Source: Yimella sp. cx-51 (lineage in GTDB: Bacteria; Actinomycetota; Actinomycetes; Actinomycetales; Dermatophilaceae). From it: a DNA stretch of 64,000 nucleotides. The stretch is taken from contig NZ_CP072113.1 in assembly GCF_017654605.1 (NCBI RefSeq), positions 682,001 to 746,000 on the forward strand, given 5' to 3'. The notes under the pieces were generated by a model. It was not told the origin of the DNA. It was given only the letters and a program-made list of their open reading frames with translations, and ran no database searches. The position numbers were made by a program, and so were the translations under genes. This document shows, in pieces, positions 1 through 14,694 of the stretch. Positions within the stretch are counted from its first letter, which is position 1; each line of letters opens with the position of its first letter.

Positions 1-489
1 GGCGGCCGCGAGGTGCCGGGTCGACGTCGCCCGCTGGACGCTGCGGGTCACGTCGTTGGCGCCGATCATGATCAGTGCCACCTGCGGATGGTCGACCAGC
101 TCGAGCGCTCTGGTCACCTGGTCGCCGAGGTCGGTCGAGATCGCACCGACAGCAGCGACATTGGTGAGGTGCACAGGCCGTCCAGCGATCGCCGCGACGG
201 CGGTCGCGACGATGGCGCCGACGGTCTGCGTCGGACGATCTGCTCCCATGCCCTTGGCGGTGGAGTCGCCGATCACCAGGAGTTCGACGGTGGGCCCTGG
301 GCCGTGGCCGTAGGTGCCGGAGTCCTCGGGCGCACCCTCGAAGGGCTGCCCGACGACGCGGCGGGCCACGGCCGCTTCGATCCGCAGCAGTCCATAGGCG
401 CCGAGTCCGACGCCGGTCAGCCCGGCCGCGCCGATCGAGCCAGCGTAGGCCGCTGTGGTCGCGAGTTTGCGTGCACCTGCCGTAGCCAT
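1..489 (-). CDS. SGNH/GDSL-family hydrolase, N-terminal part (runs off the left edge)
   Basis: Read on the minus strand from ATG at 489; no stop is reached before the window edge, so 163 residues are visible. The N-terminus is Ala/Gly rich and hydrophobic (about residues 12-33), consistent with a membrane anchor or uncleaved signal. The SGNH block I motif GDST is at residues 74-77 (Ser76 would be the nucleophile), and the block III motif GAND is at 143-146. The C-terminal D-x-x-H block would lie beyond the edge. The family comprises esterases, lipases and acetyl hydrolases; substrate cannot be told. From memory, an SGNH protein (Rv1075c) also stands divergent near cbs in Mycobacterium, which supports the call. 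Confidence 0.85.
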   Translation of the reverse strand, partial: MATAGARKLATTAAYAGSIGAAGLTGVGLGAYGLLRIEAAVARRVVGQPFEGAPEDSGTYGHGPGPTVELLVIGDSTAKGMGADRPTQTVGAIVATAVAAIAGRPVHLTNVAAVGAISTDLGDQVTRALELVDHPQVALIMIGANDVTRSVQRATSTRHLAAA

Positions 490-661
490 GCACTCATCCT
501 GCCTCGTCGTCTTGTCCGGCGTCAGCCCAGGCTCTGTACGCGGGAGCGGAGCAATCTTGGCGCTATATGTCTGCACGGATCGCCAGACGCTGGACGTCGG
601 CGGCCAGGAGCGTCACGACGCTACTTCGGCGTCTGGTTCACGATGTGAGATCGTCGGCTCT

Positions 662-2038
662 ATGAAGTATGTGGAGCACATCGTCGATCTCGTCGGCGGC
701 ACACCCCTGGTCAAGCTCAACCACGTCACTGGCGACATCGCCTGCACAGTGCTGGCGAAGGTGGAGTACATGAACCCGGGGGGTTCGGTGAAGGACCGCA
801 TCGCAGTGAAAATGGTCGAGGCGGCCGAAGCGTCCGGCGAATTGCAGCCCGGCGGCACGATCGTCGAACCCACGTCGGGCAATACCGGAGTGGGCCTGGC
901 GCTCGTCGCCCAGCGCAAGGGTTACAAGTGCATCTTCGTCTGCCCGGACAAGGTCAGCGAGGACAAGCGCAGTGTGCTGCGCGCCTACGGCGCCGACGTG
1001 GTGGTGACCCCCACCTCCGTCGCGCCTGATCACCCAGATTCCTACTACTCGGTGTCCGACCGCATTGCCGACGAGACACCCGGTGGCTGGAAGCCCGACC
1101 AGTACTCCAACCAGAACGGTCCGGCGTCGCACTACGAGAGCACCGGCCCGGAGATCTGGAACGACACCGACGGCCGCATCACCTCCTTTGTCGCCGGAGT
1201 CGGCACGGGCGGAACCATCACCGGCACAGCCCGCTACCTGCGAGAGATCTCCGCCGACCGACAGGGCGGACGCGTGCAGATCATCGGCGCCGACCCCGAA
1301 GGCTCGGTCTATTCCGGTGGCACCGGTCGCCCGTACCTCGTCGAGGGTGTCGGCGAGGACATGTGGCCCTCCGTGTACGACCCGAGCGTCGTCGACGAGG
1401 TGATTGCCGTCAGCGACGCCGAATCATTCGAGATGACCCGCAGGTTGGCGCGTGAGGAAGGCCTGCTCGTCGGCGGATCGTGCGGGATGGCCGTGGTCGC
1501 CGCGCTGCGGCACGCGCGGACGCTGCCCGCTGATGCCGTGGTCGTGGTGGTGCTGCCCGATTCCGGTCGCGGCTACCTGTCGAAGATCTTCGACGACAGC
1601 TGGATGGCGTCCTACGGCTTCGGTGCCGAAGAGGGTGGACGCACAGTGGGCGATGTGCTCTCGGCCAAGTCGGGCAGCCTTCCCGACCTCGTGCACACCC
1701 ACCCCAATGAAACGATCCGCGACGCGATCGAGATCCTGCGCGAGTACGACGTCTCGCAGATGCCGGTGGTCAAGGCAGAGCCGCCGATCATGGCCGGCGA
1801 AGTGGCCGGTGCGGTGAGTGAGCGCGCCCTGCTCGATGCGCTCTTCACCGGCAGTGCCCATCTCGCTGACTCGGTGAGCAAGCACATGGAGCCTGCTCTG
1901 ACCTTGGTCGGAGCAGGCGAGCCGGTGGAGAGCCTGCGCCCGCTCCTGGCGGAGCAGGACGCGGTCATGGTCGTCGACGGCGGTAAGCCGATCGGGGTGC
2001 TGACAAGGGCTGATCTCCTGGGTGTCCTGGCCCAGTGA
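662..2038 (+). CDS. cbs: cystathionine beta-synthase
   Basis: PLP enzyme that condenses serine and homocysteine to cystathionine, the first step of reverse transsulfuration. I chose the ATG at 662 (458 aa) because the family begins right at the MKYVEHIVDLVGGTP region; the frame stays open upstream to 455, but that part looks non-coding. The PLP lysine is expected in GSVKDR (Lys44), substrate loop TSGNTG is at 71-76, and the phosphate-binding GVGTGGTITG stretch follows at roughly 183-192. Two C-terminal CBS domains (about 335-455) are present, so this is CBS rather than plain cysteine synthase. It is divergent from the SGNH gene and the last gene before the rRNA operon; its usual partner metB lies 23 kb away. 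Confidence 0.93.
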   Translation: MKYVEHIVDLVGGTPLVKLNHVTGDIACTVLAKVEYMNPGGSVKDRIAVKMVEAAEASGELQPGGTIVEPTSGNTGVGLALVAQRKGYKCIFVCPDKVSEDKRSVLRAYGADVVVTPTSVAPDHPDSYYSVSDRIADETPGGWKPDQYSNQNGPASHYESTGPEIWNDTDGRITSFVAGVGTGGTITGTARYLREISADRQGGRVQIIGADPEGSVYSGGTGRPYLVEGVGEDMWPSVYDPSVVDEVIAVSDAESFEMTRRLAREEGLLVGGSCGMAVVAALRHARTLPADAVVVVVLPDSGRGYLSKIFDDSWMASYGFGAEEGGRTVGDVLSAKSGSLPDLVHTHPNETIRDAIEILREYDVSQMPVVKAEPPIMAGEVAGAVSERALLDALFTGSAHLADSVSKHMEPALTLVGAGEPVESLRPLLAEQDAVMVVDGGKPIGVLTRADLLGVLAQ

Positions 2039-2181
2039 CAGATCCCAGAAACCGCGTCTGACCTGCGGATTTGGCAGTTCACCAAACCATCACCTAATGT
2101 TTACGACGTCAGCCCGACAGGGAGGCGAAAACAGCCGGAGCGATCCGGTTGGGAGCGCGCCCCGGGCCTGGCCAAACCGGC

Positions 2182-2210
2182 TAGACATGATCTACACAAT
2201 GATGTAAGCT
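2182..2210 (+). promoter_or_regulatory. rRNA operon promoter
   Basis: TAGACA (2182-2187) and TAAGCT (2205-2210) are separated by 17 bases, a good housekeeping-sigma arrangement about 280 bp before the 16S gene. Transcription should begin near 2217. I see no second promoter as good in 2039-2180, though rRNA operons often have several. Confidence 0.6.
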
Positions 2211-2216
2211 GGACAT

Positions 2217-2490
2217 CCTTCCGGAGCCAAGTGCGCGAGGATCCTCGGATCTGACGCCCAAGAGCCGGAAACAAAAGCAACATCCTTCGAACAGCTCGAA
2301 GCTTTCATCGCTCAGTGTGATGATTTGCCTCGATGCCTGGTCGTTTCTTGAGAACTCAACAGCGTGTCGAGTGATTGATGCCGAATGTTTGTTTGGCTGA
2401 TATTAACGAGATTATTTGTAGAACAAACTTTTGATGGTTTGTTTTGCTCTTGTCAGTTTTTGTTGGTCAGGCTTGAATTTTTTGTAGTTT
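2217..2490 (+). promoter_or_regulatory. pre-16S leader with antitermination-type motif
   Basis: Untranslated leader between the promoter and 16S rRNA. It includes TTTCTTGAGAACTCAACAG at 2344-2362, the motif usual in actinobacterial rRNA leaders and related to boxA/Nus antitermination. A similar TTTGAGAATTGCATAGTGG stretch precedes 23S in the spacer. The part nearest 16S (about 2390-2490) is strikingly T-rich for this genome. No open reading frame here looks real. Confidence 0.6.
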
Positions 2491-7460
<4,970 letters not shown>

Positions 7461-7555
7461 CAAACAAACAGCACTGCGTAAGCATGTTTCGCGTCTACTA
7501 TGCGATATCTGAAACAACACACCAACCACAATTGTTTGGTTGATAGTTTCATAGC

Positions 7556-7675
7556 GTTACGGCGGTCATAGCGAAGTGGGAAACGCCCGGTCACACTCCG
7601 AACCCGGAAGCTAAGCCCTTCAGCGCCGATGGTACTGCACTCGGTAGGGTGTGGGAGAGTAGGACACCGCCGGAC
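7556..7675 (+). rRNA. rrf: 5S ribosomal RNA
   Basis: It begins GTTACGGCGGTCATAGC and ends in ACACCGCCGGAC; the two ends pair. Internal blocks AACCCGGAAGCTAAG and GGGAGAGTAGG are typical of 5S. It follows 23S by about 95 nt and is followed by a strong terminator. About 119 nt; the exact ends are uncertain by a few bases. Confidence 0.96.
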
Positions 7676-7685
7676 AACTTTTATA

Positions 7686-7727
7686 GTCAGAGGGTTACTT
7701 GGAAACAAGTAGCCCTCTGACTTTTTT
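7686..7727 (+). terminator. intrinsic terminator of the rRNA operon
   Basis: A perfect 16-bp stem: GTCAGAGGGTTACTTG (7686-7701) and CAAGTAGCCCTCTGAC (7706-7721), with a 4-nt loop and six T residues. It lies right after 5S and before lysX, so it should end rRNA transcription. Confidence 0.93.
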
Positions 7728-7816
7728 GTGCTCAACCTGAGGTTCGGCTGGGACGTCCACCAAGTGGTTCGACTATGTTCGAGGCGTCCACGGCAAAGAC
7801 GGAGAGGCACCAGACG

Positions 7817-10800
7817 GTGATGCTGGACAAGATACTGAAGGGCTCGATCAACACCTTCGGTGGCAGCAACGAGCCTGATCGCGCGAAGGCAGGATGGCGC
7901 GAACTCGTAGCTCTATGGCTTGGCCGACTCCTGGTGGTAGCGGCGCTCTGGTCGTTCATCTCGCTGCTGTTCCCGCTGGAGTGGGTGGGTGTGGTCGTTT
8001 CTGACCTGCTGTCGCTGCTCGGCCTACCGTCCGAACCCAGCCTGTTCGTCGCGATATTGACCCTCGTCCTGGCCGGCGCGGTCCGTCGCCGGTTGCGGGC
8101 CGGCCACACCGTGGTATTGGTCTATCTGACTCTGTCGCTGGTCACATCGATCATGCTCGCGATCCTTGCGGCGCAGGACTCCGATTTCGCCATGGGCGGC
8201 AACCTGCGCGGCTGGACCCGCGACTACGTGGAGTTCCGTATCGGCGTCTGGTTCAACGTGCTGGCGGCTGTGTTGCAGTTCGTTGTTCTCGTCCTGCTGG
8301 TCATGAGCCGCAGGGCGTTCCCGGCACGCTTGCAGAAGGGCAGCCTCCGCCTAGGCCTGGGCGTGCTGGCAGGCGGCCTGTTGGTTTCTGCCCTCACCGC
8401 GTTCGCGCTGACGCTGGCCTTTCCGCACACCTTGGCGACGATGGGCGAGCGAGTGCGATGGAGCATCCGCTCCGCTTTCGGGGTGGAGACTCCACCTGGC
8501 ACCCCTAAGTTCCACGGGCACTTCGGGCCCGGCTGGGTCTACGTGCTGGCTGGATTGATCTCGGCCGCGGCCCTGGTGCTCGCCCTGCTGGCGGTGTGGC
8601 GCTCCGGTCGCGGGGTCGGCGTACAGCGAGCCGCAGATGAGCTTCAGGTGCGGGAGCTGCTCCTGAAATATGGCGAGGACGACTCACTCGGCTACTTCGC
8701 CACCCGCCGCGACAAGTCTGTTGTCTTCTCGCCCGACGGTCGAGCGGCACTCACGTATCGCAACGAAGGTTCGGTCAGCGTCGCGAGTGCTGACCCGATC
8801 GGAGATCCCGCGGCGTGGCCCGATGCCATCGCGCAGTGGCGCCGCGAATGCCGGGAGCTCGGTCTCTACAGCGCAGTGCTCTCCAGCAGCGAGGCTGCTT
8901 CGAAGTTGTACGTCTCGGCAGGACTGCGGGCCTTCCCTCTCGGCGACGAAGCGATCCTCGACGCCGACACCTTCAGCCTGCGCGGTCGATCGATGCGGCC
9001 CGTGCGTCAGGCCGTCACCCGCATCAGCCGAGCCGGCTACACCGCCCAGGTGCGACGCCACGCCGATCTGTCCGCCCAGGAGCTGCAGGAGATCGAAGCC
9101 TTGGCGCAGGAATGGCGAGGCAACGAGACCGAGCGCGGCTTCTCGATGGCGCTCAACCGGTTGGGTGATCCGGCCGACGGGCGCTGCGTGCTGATCACCG
9201 CGCGTGACAAGGACGGCCGTATCCGCGGCTTCCTGTCGTTCGTCCCGTGGGGTGTGCGAGGTGTCTCGCTCGATCTCATGCGCCGCGACCGCACCGCCGA
9301 GAACGGCCTCAACGAGTACATGGTCGCCAAGCTGGTCGAACTCGGCGCCGACCTCGGTATTCGGCGGGTCTCGCTCAACTTCGCGGTGTTCCGCAATGTC
9401 TTCAGCAGTGCCGACCAGGTGGGCGCCGGTCCGATCACCAAACTCACTGATGCCGCGCTGTCGTTCGCGTCCCGCTTCTACCAACTGGAGACGCTGTACC
9501 GCTCCAACGACAAGTACCGCCCCACCTGGGTGCCGCGCCTGTTGTGTTACGACCCGAGCCTGACGGTGGCTCGGGCTGGTTTGGCCATGGGAATCGCGGA
9601 AGGGTTCGTCCGTCCGGTGGGCCCGAGCTTCCTGATCGGTCCGCGTCCGGAGGAGTCGCAGGCTCCGCGTGGAGCCGAATTCGACGAGCAGGTGCGTGCG
9701 CAGGAGCGTCAGCTGCTCATTCCCGAGCCTGACCCGCAGCCGCTGAGCGAACAGCAGCGCGTCCGTCGCCAGAAGCTGGCGGTGCTGCAGGAGGCGGGGC
9801 GGAGCGGTTACCCCGTATCGGTGTCGCGCACGGCCCGGGTCGCCGATGTGGTGGCCGAGTTCAGTGGACTGTCTCCCGACATCGTGACCGACACCCAGGT
9901 GTCGATCACCGGCCGCATCCGCGCTTGGCGTGACCTGGGCGGGGTGACCTTCGCCGTGCTGGACGACGAAGGATCACGCATCCAGGTCATGGTGACCGCC
10001 GATGGCAGTGCAGAAGTCGAACGGCAGTTGTGGAGGCGCTGCGTCGACCTGGGCGACTTGGTCAGTGTGACCGGTCCGGTTGCCACCTCGCGCAATGGCG
10101 AACTCTCGGTGCTGCTGCACTCGTGGCAGATGGCGTCCAAGTGCTTGTCGCCGATGCCCGGCCTGCACGCCCACCTGTCGGAGGACGTCCGTGCGCGCAA
10201 CAGGTCGTTGGCGTTGCTCTCCGACCCCGGTGCGTTGCACATGCTGCAGCGGCGATTCGTGGGTGTGCGCGCGATGCGCGATGTGTTCACCGACAAGGGT
10301 TTCGTCGAGGTCGAGACTCCGATGCTGCAAGCCATTCACGGTGGAGCCACGGCCCGGCCGTTCCAGACGCACATCAACGCCTACAACATGGGTCTTTACC
10401 TACGGATCGCACCCGAGCTCTATCTCAAGCGTCTCGCGGTCGGCGGGATGCAGAAGATCTTCGAACTCAACCGCAACTTCCGTAATGAGGGAGCCGACGC
10501 CACGCACAATCCGGAGTTCACCTCGCTGGAGGCCTATGAGGCATACGGCGACTACAACACCATGCGTGAGCTGATGCGCGAGACCGTGCTGCGCACCGCG
10601 GTCGCGGTCAACGGACGTCCGATTGCCTTGCGTCCCAATGATTCCGGTGGTGTCGACGAGATCGACCTCGATCAGCCGTGGCCGGTGATCACTGTGCACG
10701 AAGCAGTGTCGAGGGCCGTTGGCGAACAGATCACCACTGACACGACGGTGGAGGAGCTGGCCAGAATTTGCGCCACTGCCGATGTCGCAGTGCCCGCGGG

Positions 10801-11242
10801 AGCCGGCGCCGGACGCATGGTGATGGAGCTCTACGAAGCCAAGGTCGAGAAGCAGACCACCTTCCCCACCTTCTACCAGGACTTCCCGGTGGAAGTTTCG
10901 CCGTTGGCGCGCCCCGGTCGTCACGACCGGCGCGTGGCGGAGCAGTGGGACCTCGTTGCTTTCGGCGCCGAACTCGGCACCGCCTACAGCGAGCTCATCG
11001 ACCCGATCGACCAACGTGAGCGGCTCACCCGGCAGTCGCTGGCAGCGGCAGCCGGCGACCCCGAGGCGATGGAAGTCGACGAGGCCTTCCTGTCAGCTCT
11101 CGAACTCGGTATGCCACCCACCGGCGGACTCGGGTTCGGCGTCGACCGCCTGATCATGATGCTGCTCGGTACGAACATCAGGGCCACGCTGGCGTTCCCG
11201 TTCGTGCGTCCGACCGGCAACGAGGATCTCGGCGACAACTGA
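7817..11242 (+). CDS. lysX: bifunctional lysylphosphatidylglycerol synthase / lysyl-tRNA synthetase
   Basis: A fusion of an MprF-like membrane enzyme with a lysyl-tRNA synthetase. It charges tRNA with lysine and moves the lysine to phosphatidylglycerol, giving a less anionic membrane and resistance to cationic peptides. The first ~300 residues hold six to seven hydrophobic helices. The DUF2156 transferase part follows (about 300-600), then an OB-fold and the class II LysRS catalytic part (about 690-1140) ending in the motif 3 region GGLGFGVDRLIMMLLG. I prefer GTG 7817 because GGAGAGG (7801-7807) sits 9 nt upstream; ATG 7820 is also possible, and an earlier in-frame ATG at 7775 has no ribosome site. 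It is convergent with dnaE2. Another lysS elsewhere would be expected but is not in this window. Confidence 0.93.
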   Translation: MMLDKILKGSINTFGGSNEPDRAKAGWRELVALWLGRLLVVAALWSFISLLFPLEWVGVVVSDLLSLLGLPSEPSLFVAILTLVLAGAVRRRLRAGHTVVLVYLTLSLVTSIMLAILAAQDSDFAMGGNLRGWTRDYVEFRIGVWFNVLAAVLQFVVLVLLVMSRRAFPARLQKGSLRLGLGVLAGGLLVSALTAFALTLAFPHTLATMGERVRWSIRSAFGVETPPGTPKFHGHFGPGWVYVLAGLISAAALVLALLAVWRSGRGVGVQRAADELQVRELLLKYGEDDSLGYFATRRDKSVVFSPDGRAALTYRNEGSVSVASADPIGDPAAWPDAIAQWRRECRELGLYSAVLSSSEAASKLYVSAGLRAFPLGDEAILDADTFSLRGRSMRPVRQAVTRISRAGYTAQVRRHADLSAQELQEIEALAQEWRGNETERGFSMALNRLGDPADGRCVLITARDKDGRIRGFLSFVPWGVRGVSLDLMRRDRTAENGLNEYMVAKLVELGADLGIRRVSLNFAVFRNVFSSADQVGAGPITKLTDAALSFASRFYQLETLYRSNDKYRPTWVPRLLCYDPSLTVARAGLAMGIAEGFVRPVGPSFLIGPRPEESQAPRGAEFDEQVRAQERQLLIPEPDPQPLSEQQRVRRQKLAVLQEAGRSGYPVSVSRTARVADVVAEFSGLSPDIVTDTQVSITGRIRAWRDLGGVTFAVLDDEGSRIQVMVTADGSAEVERQLWRRCVDLGDLVSVTGPVATSRNGELSVLLHSWQMASKCLSPMPGLHAHLSEDVRARNRSLALLSDPGALHMLQRRFVGVRAMRDVFTDKGFVEVETPMLQAIHGGATARPFQTHINAYNMGLYLRIAPELYLKRLAVGGMQKIFELNRNFRNEGADATHNPEFTSLEAYEAYGDYNTMRELMRETVLRTAVAVNGRPIALRPNDSGGVDEIDLDQPWPVITVHEAVSRAVGEQITTDTTVEELARICATADVAVPAGAGAGRMVMELYEAKVEKQTTFPTFYQDFPVEVSPLARPGRHDRRVAEQWDLVAFGAELGTAYSELIDPIDQRERLTRQSLAAAAGDPEAMEVDEAFLSALELGMPPTGGLGFGVDRLIMMLLGTNIRATLAFPFVRPTGNEDLGDN

Positions 11243-11272
11243 TCACAAGCACCCAGCTCACCTCGTCGAGTC

Positions 11273-14200
11273 TCACCGGAAATCCCGTGATGACGTGCGC
11301 ACGCTGATCGTCAACGGCTCCAGCCGGTCGGCGATGAGATTGGTGATGTTCTCCGGTGAACGCTCGAGAATGCCGCGAATCACCATCGCCGGCGCCGAGC
11401 GGGCGATCCGCCGGTAGCGATGCCACACACCTTGGCTGACGATGACATTGAGCAGCCCGGTCTCGTCCTCGAGGTTGAGGAAGGTGATGCCGCCAGCGGT
11501 CGCCGGACGCTGCCGGTGCGTGACCACGCCCGCCACCTCGATACGGCGTCCTGACTCCACGTGCAGGCAACTGGTGATGGGCCGAACTCCTCTGGCGTCC
11601 AACGATTTCCGGTTGTGGCTGATGGGGTGGTCGGCCGGGCTGATGCCGGTCGACTGCAGGTCGTGCTGCAAGATCTCACCCGCGGTCAGCAGCGGCAGGA
11701 GCGGCGGTTGGTAGGGCACGGTCAGGTCGAGCTGCCCCTGCCGGACGGCGGCGGCCTCCGCTGATCGCCAGAGCGCATTGCGGCGGGTGCCGGCGATGCA
11801 GTCCAGGGCCCCGCTCAAGGCAAGGGCTTCCAGTTGTTCGGCGTCCAGCTCAGCGCGCCTGGACAGATCGGCGAGATCGATGAACTGGCCGGCCGAACGC
11901 GCCTCGACGATTCGTTCGGCTGCTGCTTCGCCCAGCCCTTTGATCTCCTCGAATCCCAATCGCACCGCGAAGCCGGTGTCGCGACGATGCTGTGCGGTGT
12001 CGTCCGGCCGGCCCGGATCGAAGTCACCGATCTCTTCCTGCTCATGGTCGCGCAGGCAATCGGGTCGGTCATTCGCCGGCGGTGGATCGTCCAAGGCTTC
12101 GAGGTCGGCGTACACCTCCGACAGGTGCAGATGCGGTGGACGCACGATCACCCCGTGCCGACGGGCATCACCCACGAGCGTCTGGGCGGAGTAGAAGCCC
12201 ATCGGCTGGGCGCGCAGCAAGGCAGCGAGGAAGGCCGCCGGGTAGTGCAGTTTGAGCCACGAACTGGCATAGACCAGCACCGCGAAACTCAAGGCGTGTG
12301 ACTCGGCAAAACCGAAATTGGCGAAGGCCTCGATCTTGGTGTAGATCTCATCGGCCACTTGCGGACTGATGCCGTTGGCGTACATGCCCTCGTAGAGCTG
12401 GGCGCGCAGCGCGTCGATCCGCTCGACACCTCGTTTGGAGCCCATCGCCCGACGCAGCAGGTCGGCGTCCGCGGGGGAGCAGTTGCCCACGCTGACCGCC
12501 ATCTGCATCAGCTGTTCCTGGAAGAGCGGCACCCCGAGGGTGCGTTCGAGGACGTCCTCCAGCAGCGGGTGGGAATAGGTGATGGGGTCTTCGCCGGTGC
12601 GACGCCGGATGTAGGGGTGCACCGCACCACCCTGGATGGGTCCAGGACGGATGAGCGCGATCTCGACCGCGAGGTCGTAGAACGAGCGTGGTTTCAGTCG
12701 GGGGAGGGTGCCCATCTGCGCCCGGCTCTCCACCTGGAACACGCCGATCGAGTCGGCGCGGGCGAGCATGTCGTAGACGCCGGGTTCGTTGCGCGGCAGG
12801 GTTTCGATCCGCCAGTGCTCATCCAGGTGCTCGGCGGTCAGGTCGAAGGTGTGCTGCAGTGCAGCGAGCATGCCCAGGCCCAGGAGGTCGAACTTCACCA
12901 GGCCCATCCACGCGCAGTCGTCCTTGTCCCATTGCAGGACGGTGCGGTTCTCCATCCGAGCCGGCTCGATCGGGCACACCTGGCCGACGGGTCGTTCGGT
13001 GAGCACCATGCCGCCGGAGTGGATGCCGAGGTGCCGCGGAAAGCTCAGCACCTGCTGCGCCAGATCGATCACCGGCGCTGGGATGTCGTGATCGGCGCTG
13101 TTGATCTCGGCACCCCAGCGTTCGACCTGCTTCGACCACGCATCCTGCTGTCCTTGACTGTGCCCCAAGGCTTTTGCCATGTCGCGGATGGCGTTCTTGG
13201 GGCGATAGGTGACCACATTCGCCACCTGGGCGGCATTGCGTCTGCCGTAACGGCGGTAGACGTACTGGATCACTTCCTCGCGGCGTCCGGAGTCGAAGTC
13301 GACGTCGATGTCGGGAGCTTCTTCACGTAGTTCTGACAAGAAGCGTTCGAAGGGCAGCCGGTAGAAGATCGGATCGATGACGGTGATGCCCAGCACGTAA
13401 CAGACCAGGGACGCCGCCGCCGAGCCCCGACCCTGGCACAGGATGCCTTTGCTCTTGGCGAAGGTGACGATGTCGTGGACGATCAGGAAGTAGCCGGGGA
13501 AGTCCTTGGCCTCGATCACCTGCAGTTCCTTGTCGAGGCGCTCGCGCACCTGTGGTGACATCGGCGAGAACAGTTGTGCGGCAGCGGTTTCGACGAGTTC
13601 GCGCAGCCAGCTCATCGGGGTGTGCCCGGCCGGCACTTCCTGCCGGGGCAACTTGGGGCTCGCTGCGCGCAATCGGAACCCCGCCTGGTCGGCGATCTCG
13701 ACGGTGCGTTCGAGCGCACCGGGGAAGCGCTGGAAGCGGGCCAGCATTTCGGCGCCGCTGCGCAAGTGGGCTTGATCGCTGGCCGGCAGCCAGCCGTCCA
13801 GTTCGTCGAGGCTGCGCCGGGCACGCACGGCGGCCACGGCGGTCGCCAACGGGAAGTTCTCCGGACGGGCGTAGTGCACCGCATTGGTGGCGATCACCTG
13901 CAGGCCGCGGCCAGCGGCGAGATCGGCGAGTTGGTCATTGCGTGAGCCGTCGCTCGGGTCGCCGTGGTCGGTGAGCTCGACCAACACCCGGTCGTGGCCG
14001 AAGCGTTCGGCCAGGCGATCGAGTTCGACCAGCGCAGCAGATTCATCGCCGCGGGAAAGCGCCTGCCGCACAAGCCCTTTGCGGCAGCCGGTGAGCACGA
14101 AGCATGAGCCCGACACGGTTTCGGAGACCTTGTTCAGGTCGTAGACCGGTCGCCCCTTCTCGGCGTCCGGGTGCAGATGTCCGTCGGTGAGGGCGGTGGC

Positions 14201-14671
14201 GAGCCGGCGGTAACCGTCCACCCCGTCGGCGATCACCACGAGGTGATGGCCCTCGGGATCGGCGATGCCGTTCTGTGGAGCGGACAGATCGAAGGACAAC
14301 TCCGCGCCGTACATCGTGATCAGATCGCCGTAGCCTTCTGCAGCTTCGGCCAGGCGCACGATGCCGTAGAGGCCGTCGTGATCGGTGAGGGCGAGCCCGT
14401 GCAGTCCGAGCGCGACGGCCTCGGTGACGAGGTCTTCGGGGGAGGAGGCCCCGTCGAGGAAGCTGTAGTGGGAGTGGGCGTGGAGTTCGGCATAGGGCAC
14501 CACGGTCTGCGGCCGGACGATGTCGGCGGGGAGGAATTTCGCCCTCTTGCGTGAGAACGCCGGCCCGTCGCCGCCGTCGGCCACCGGCACCGAACGGGCC
14601 TGCGGGCGGGTGCCGTGGGAGAGTGTCTGCTCCAGTTCCGACCACGAGATGGGCGGGTTGCTCCAGCCCAT
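11273..14671 (-). CDS. dnaE2: error-prone DNA polymerase III alpha subunit
   Basis: C-family polymerase for mutagenic translesion synthesis with ImuA' and ImuB. At 1132 aa it is the usual DnaE2 length. A PHP domain opens at about residue 55 (ELHAHSHYSFLDG). The catalytic aspartates are in PDIDVDF at about residues 449-455. A helix-hairpin-helix region follows, and an OB-fold lies near 1010-1100 (IEVAGVVTHRQRP). The ATG at 14671 lies 23 nt after the imuB stop, so the two are probably cotranscribed under SOS control. The stop lies 30 nt from the convergent lysX stop. Confidence 0.96.
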   Translation of the reverse strand: MGWSNPPISWSELEQTLSHGTRPQARSVPVADGGDGPAFSRKRAKFLPADIVRPQTVVPYAELHAHSHYSFLDGASSPEDLVTEAVALGLHGLALTDHDGLYGIVRLAEAAEGYGDLITMYGAELSFDLSAPQNGIADPEGHHLVVIADGVDGYRRLATALTDGHLHPDAEKGRPVYDLNKVSETVSGSCFVLTGCRKGLVRQALSRGDESAALVELDRLAERFGHDRVLVELTDHGDPSDGSRNDQLADLAAGRGLQVIATNAVHYARPENFPLATAVAAVRARRSLDELDGWLPASDQAHLRSGAEMLARFQRFPGALERTVEIADQAGFRLRAASPKLPRQEVPAGHTPMSWLRELVETAAAQLFSPMSPQVRERLDKELQVIEAKDFPGYFLIVHDIVTFAKSKGILCQGRGSAAASLVCYVLGITVIDPIFYRLPFERFLSELREEAPDIDVDFDSGRREEVIQYVYRRYGRRNAAQVANVVTYRPKNAIRDMAKALGHSQGQQDAWSKQVERWGAEINSADHDIPAPVIDLAQQVLSFPRHLGIHSGGMVLTERPVGQVCPIEPARMENRTVLQWDKDDCAWMGLVKFDLLGLGMLAALQHTFDLTAEHLDEHWRIETLPRNEPGVYDMLARADSIGVFQVESRAQMGTLPRLKPRSFYDLAVEIALIRPGPIQGGAVHPYIRRRTGEDPITYSHPLLEDVLERTLGVPLFQEQLMQMAVSVGNCSPADADLLRRAMGSKRGVERIDALRAQLYEGMYANGISPQVADEIYTKIEAFANFGFAESHALSFAVLVYASSWLKLHYPAAFLAALLRAQPMGFYSAQTLVGDARRHGVIVRPPHLHLSEVYADLEALDDPPPANDRPDCLRDHEQEEIGDFDPGRPDDTAQHRRDTGFAVRLGFEEIKGLGEAAAERIVEARSAGQFIDLADLSRRAELDAEQLEALALSGALDCIAGTRRNALWRSAEAAAVRQGQLDLTVPYQPPLLPLLTAGEILQHDLQSTGISPADHPISHNRKSLDARGVRPITSCLHVESGRRIEVAGVVTHRQRPATAGGITFLNLEDETGLLNVIVSQGVWHRYRRIARSAPAMVIRGILERSPENITNLIADRLEPLTISVRTSSRDFR

Positions 14672-14694
14672 CTCAATCTCCGCTGCGGTGGAGC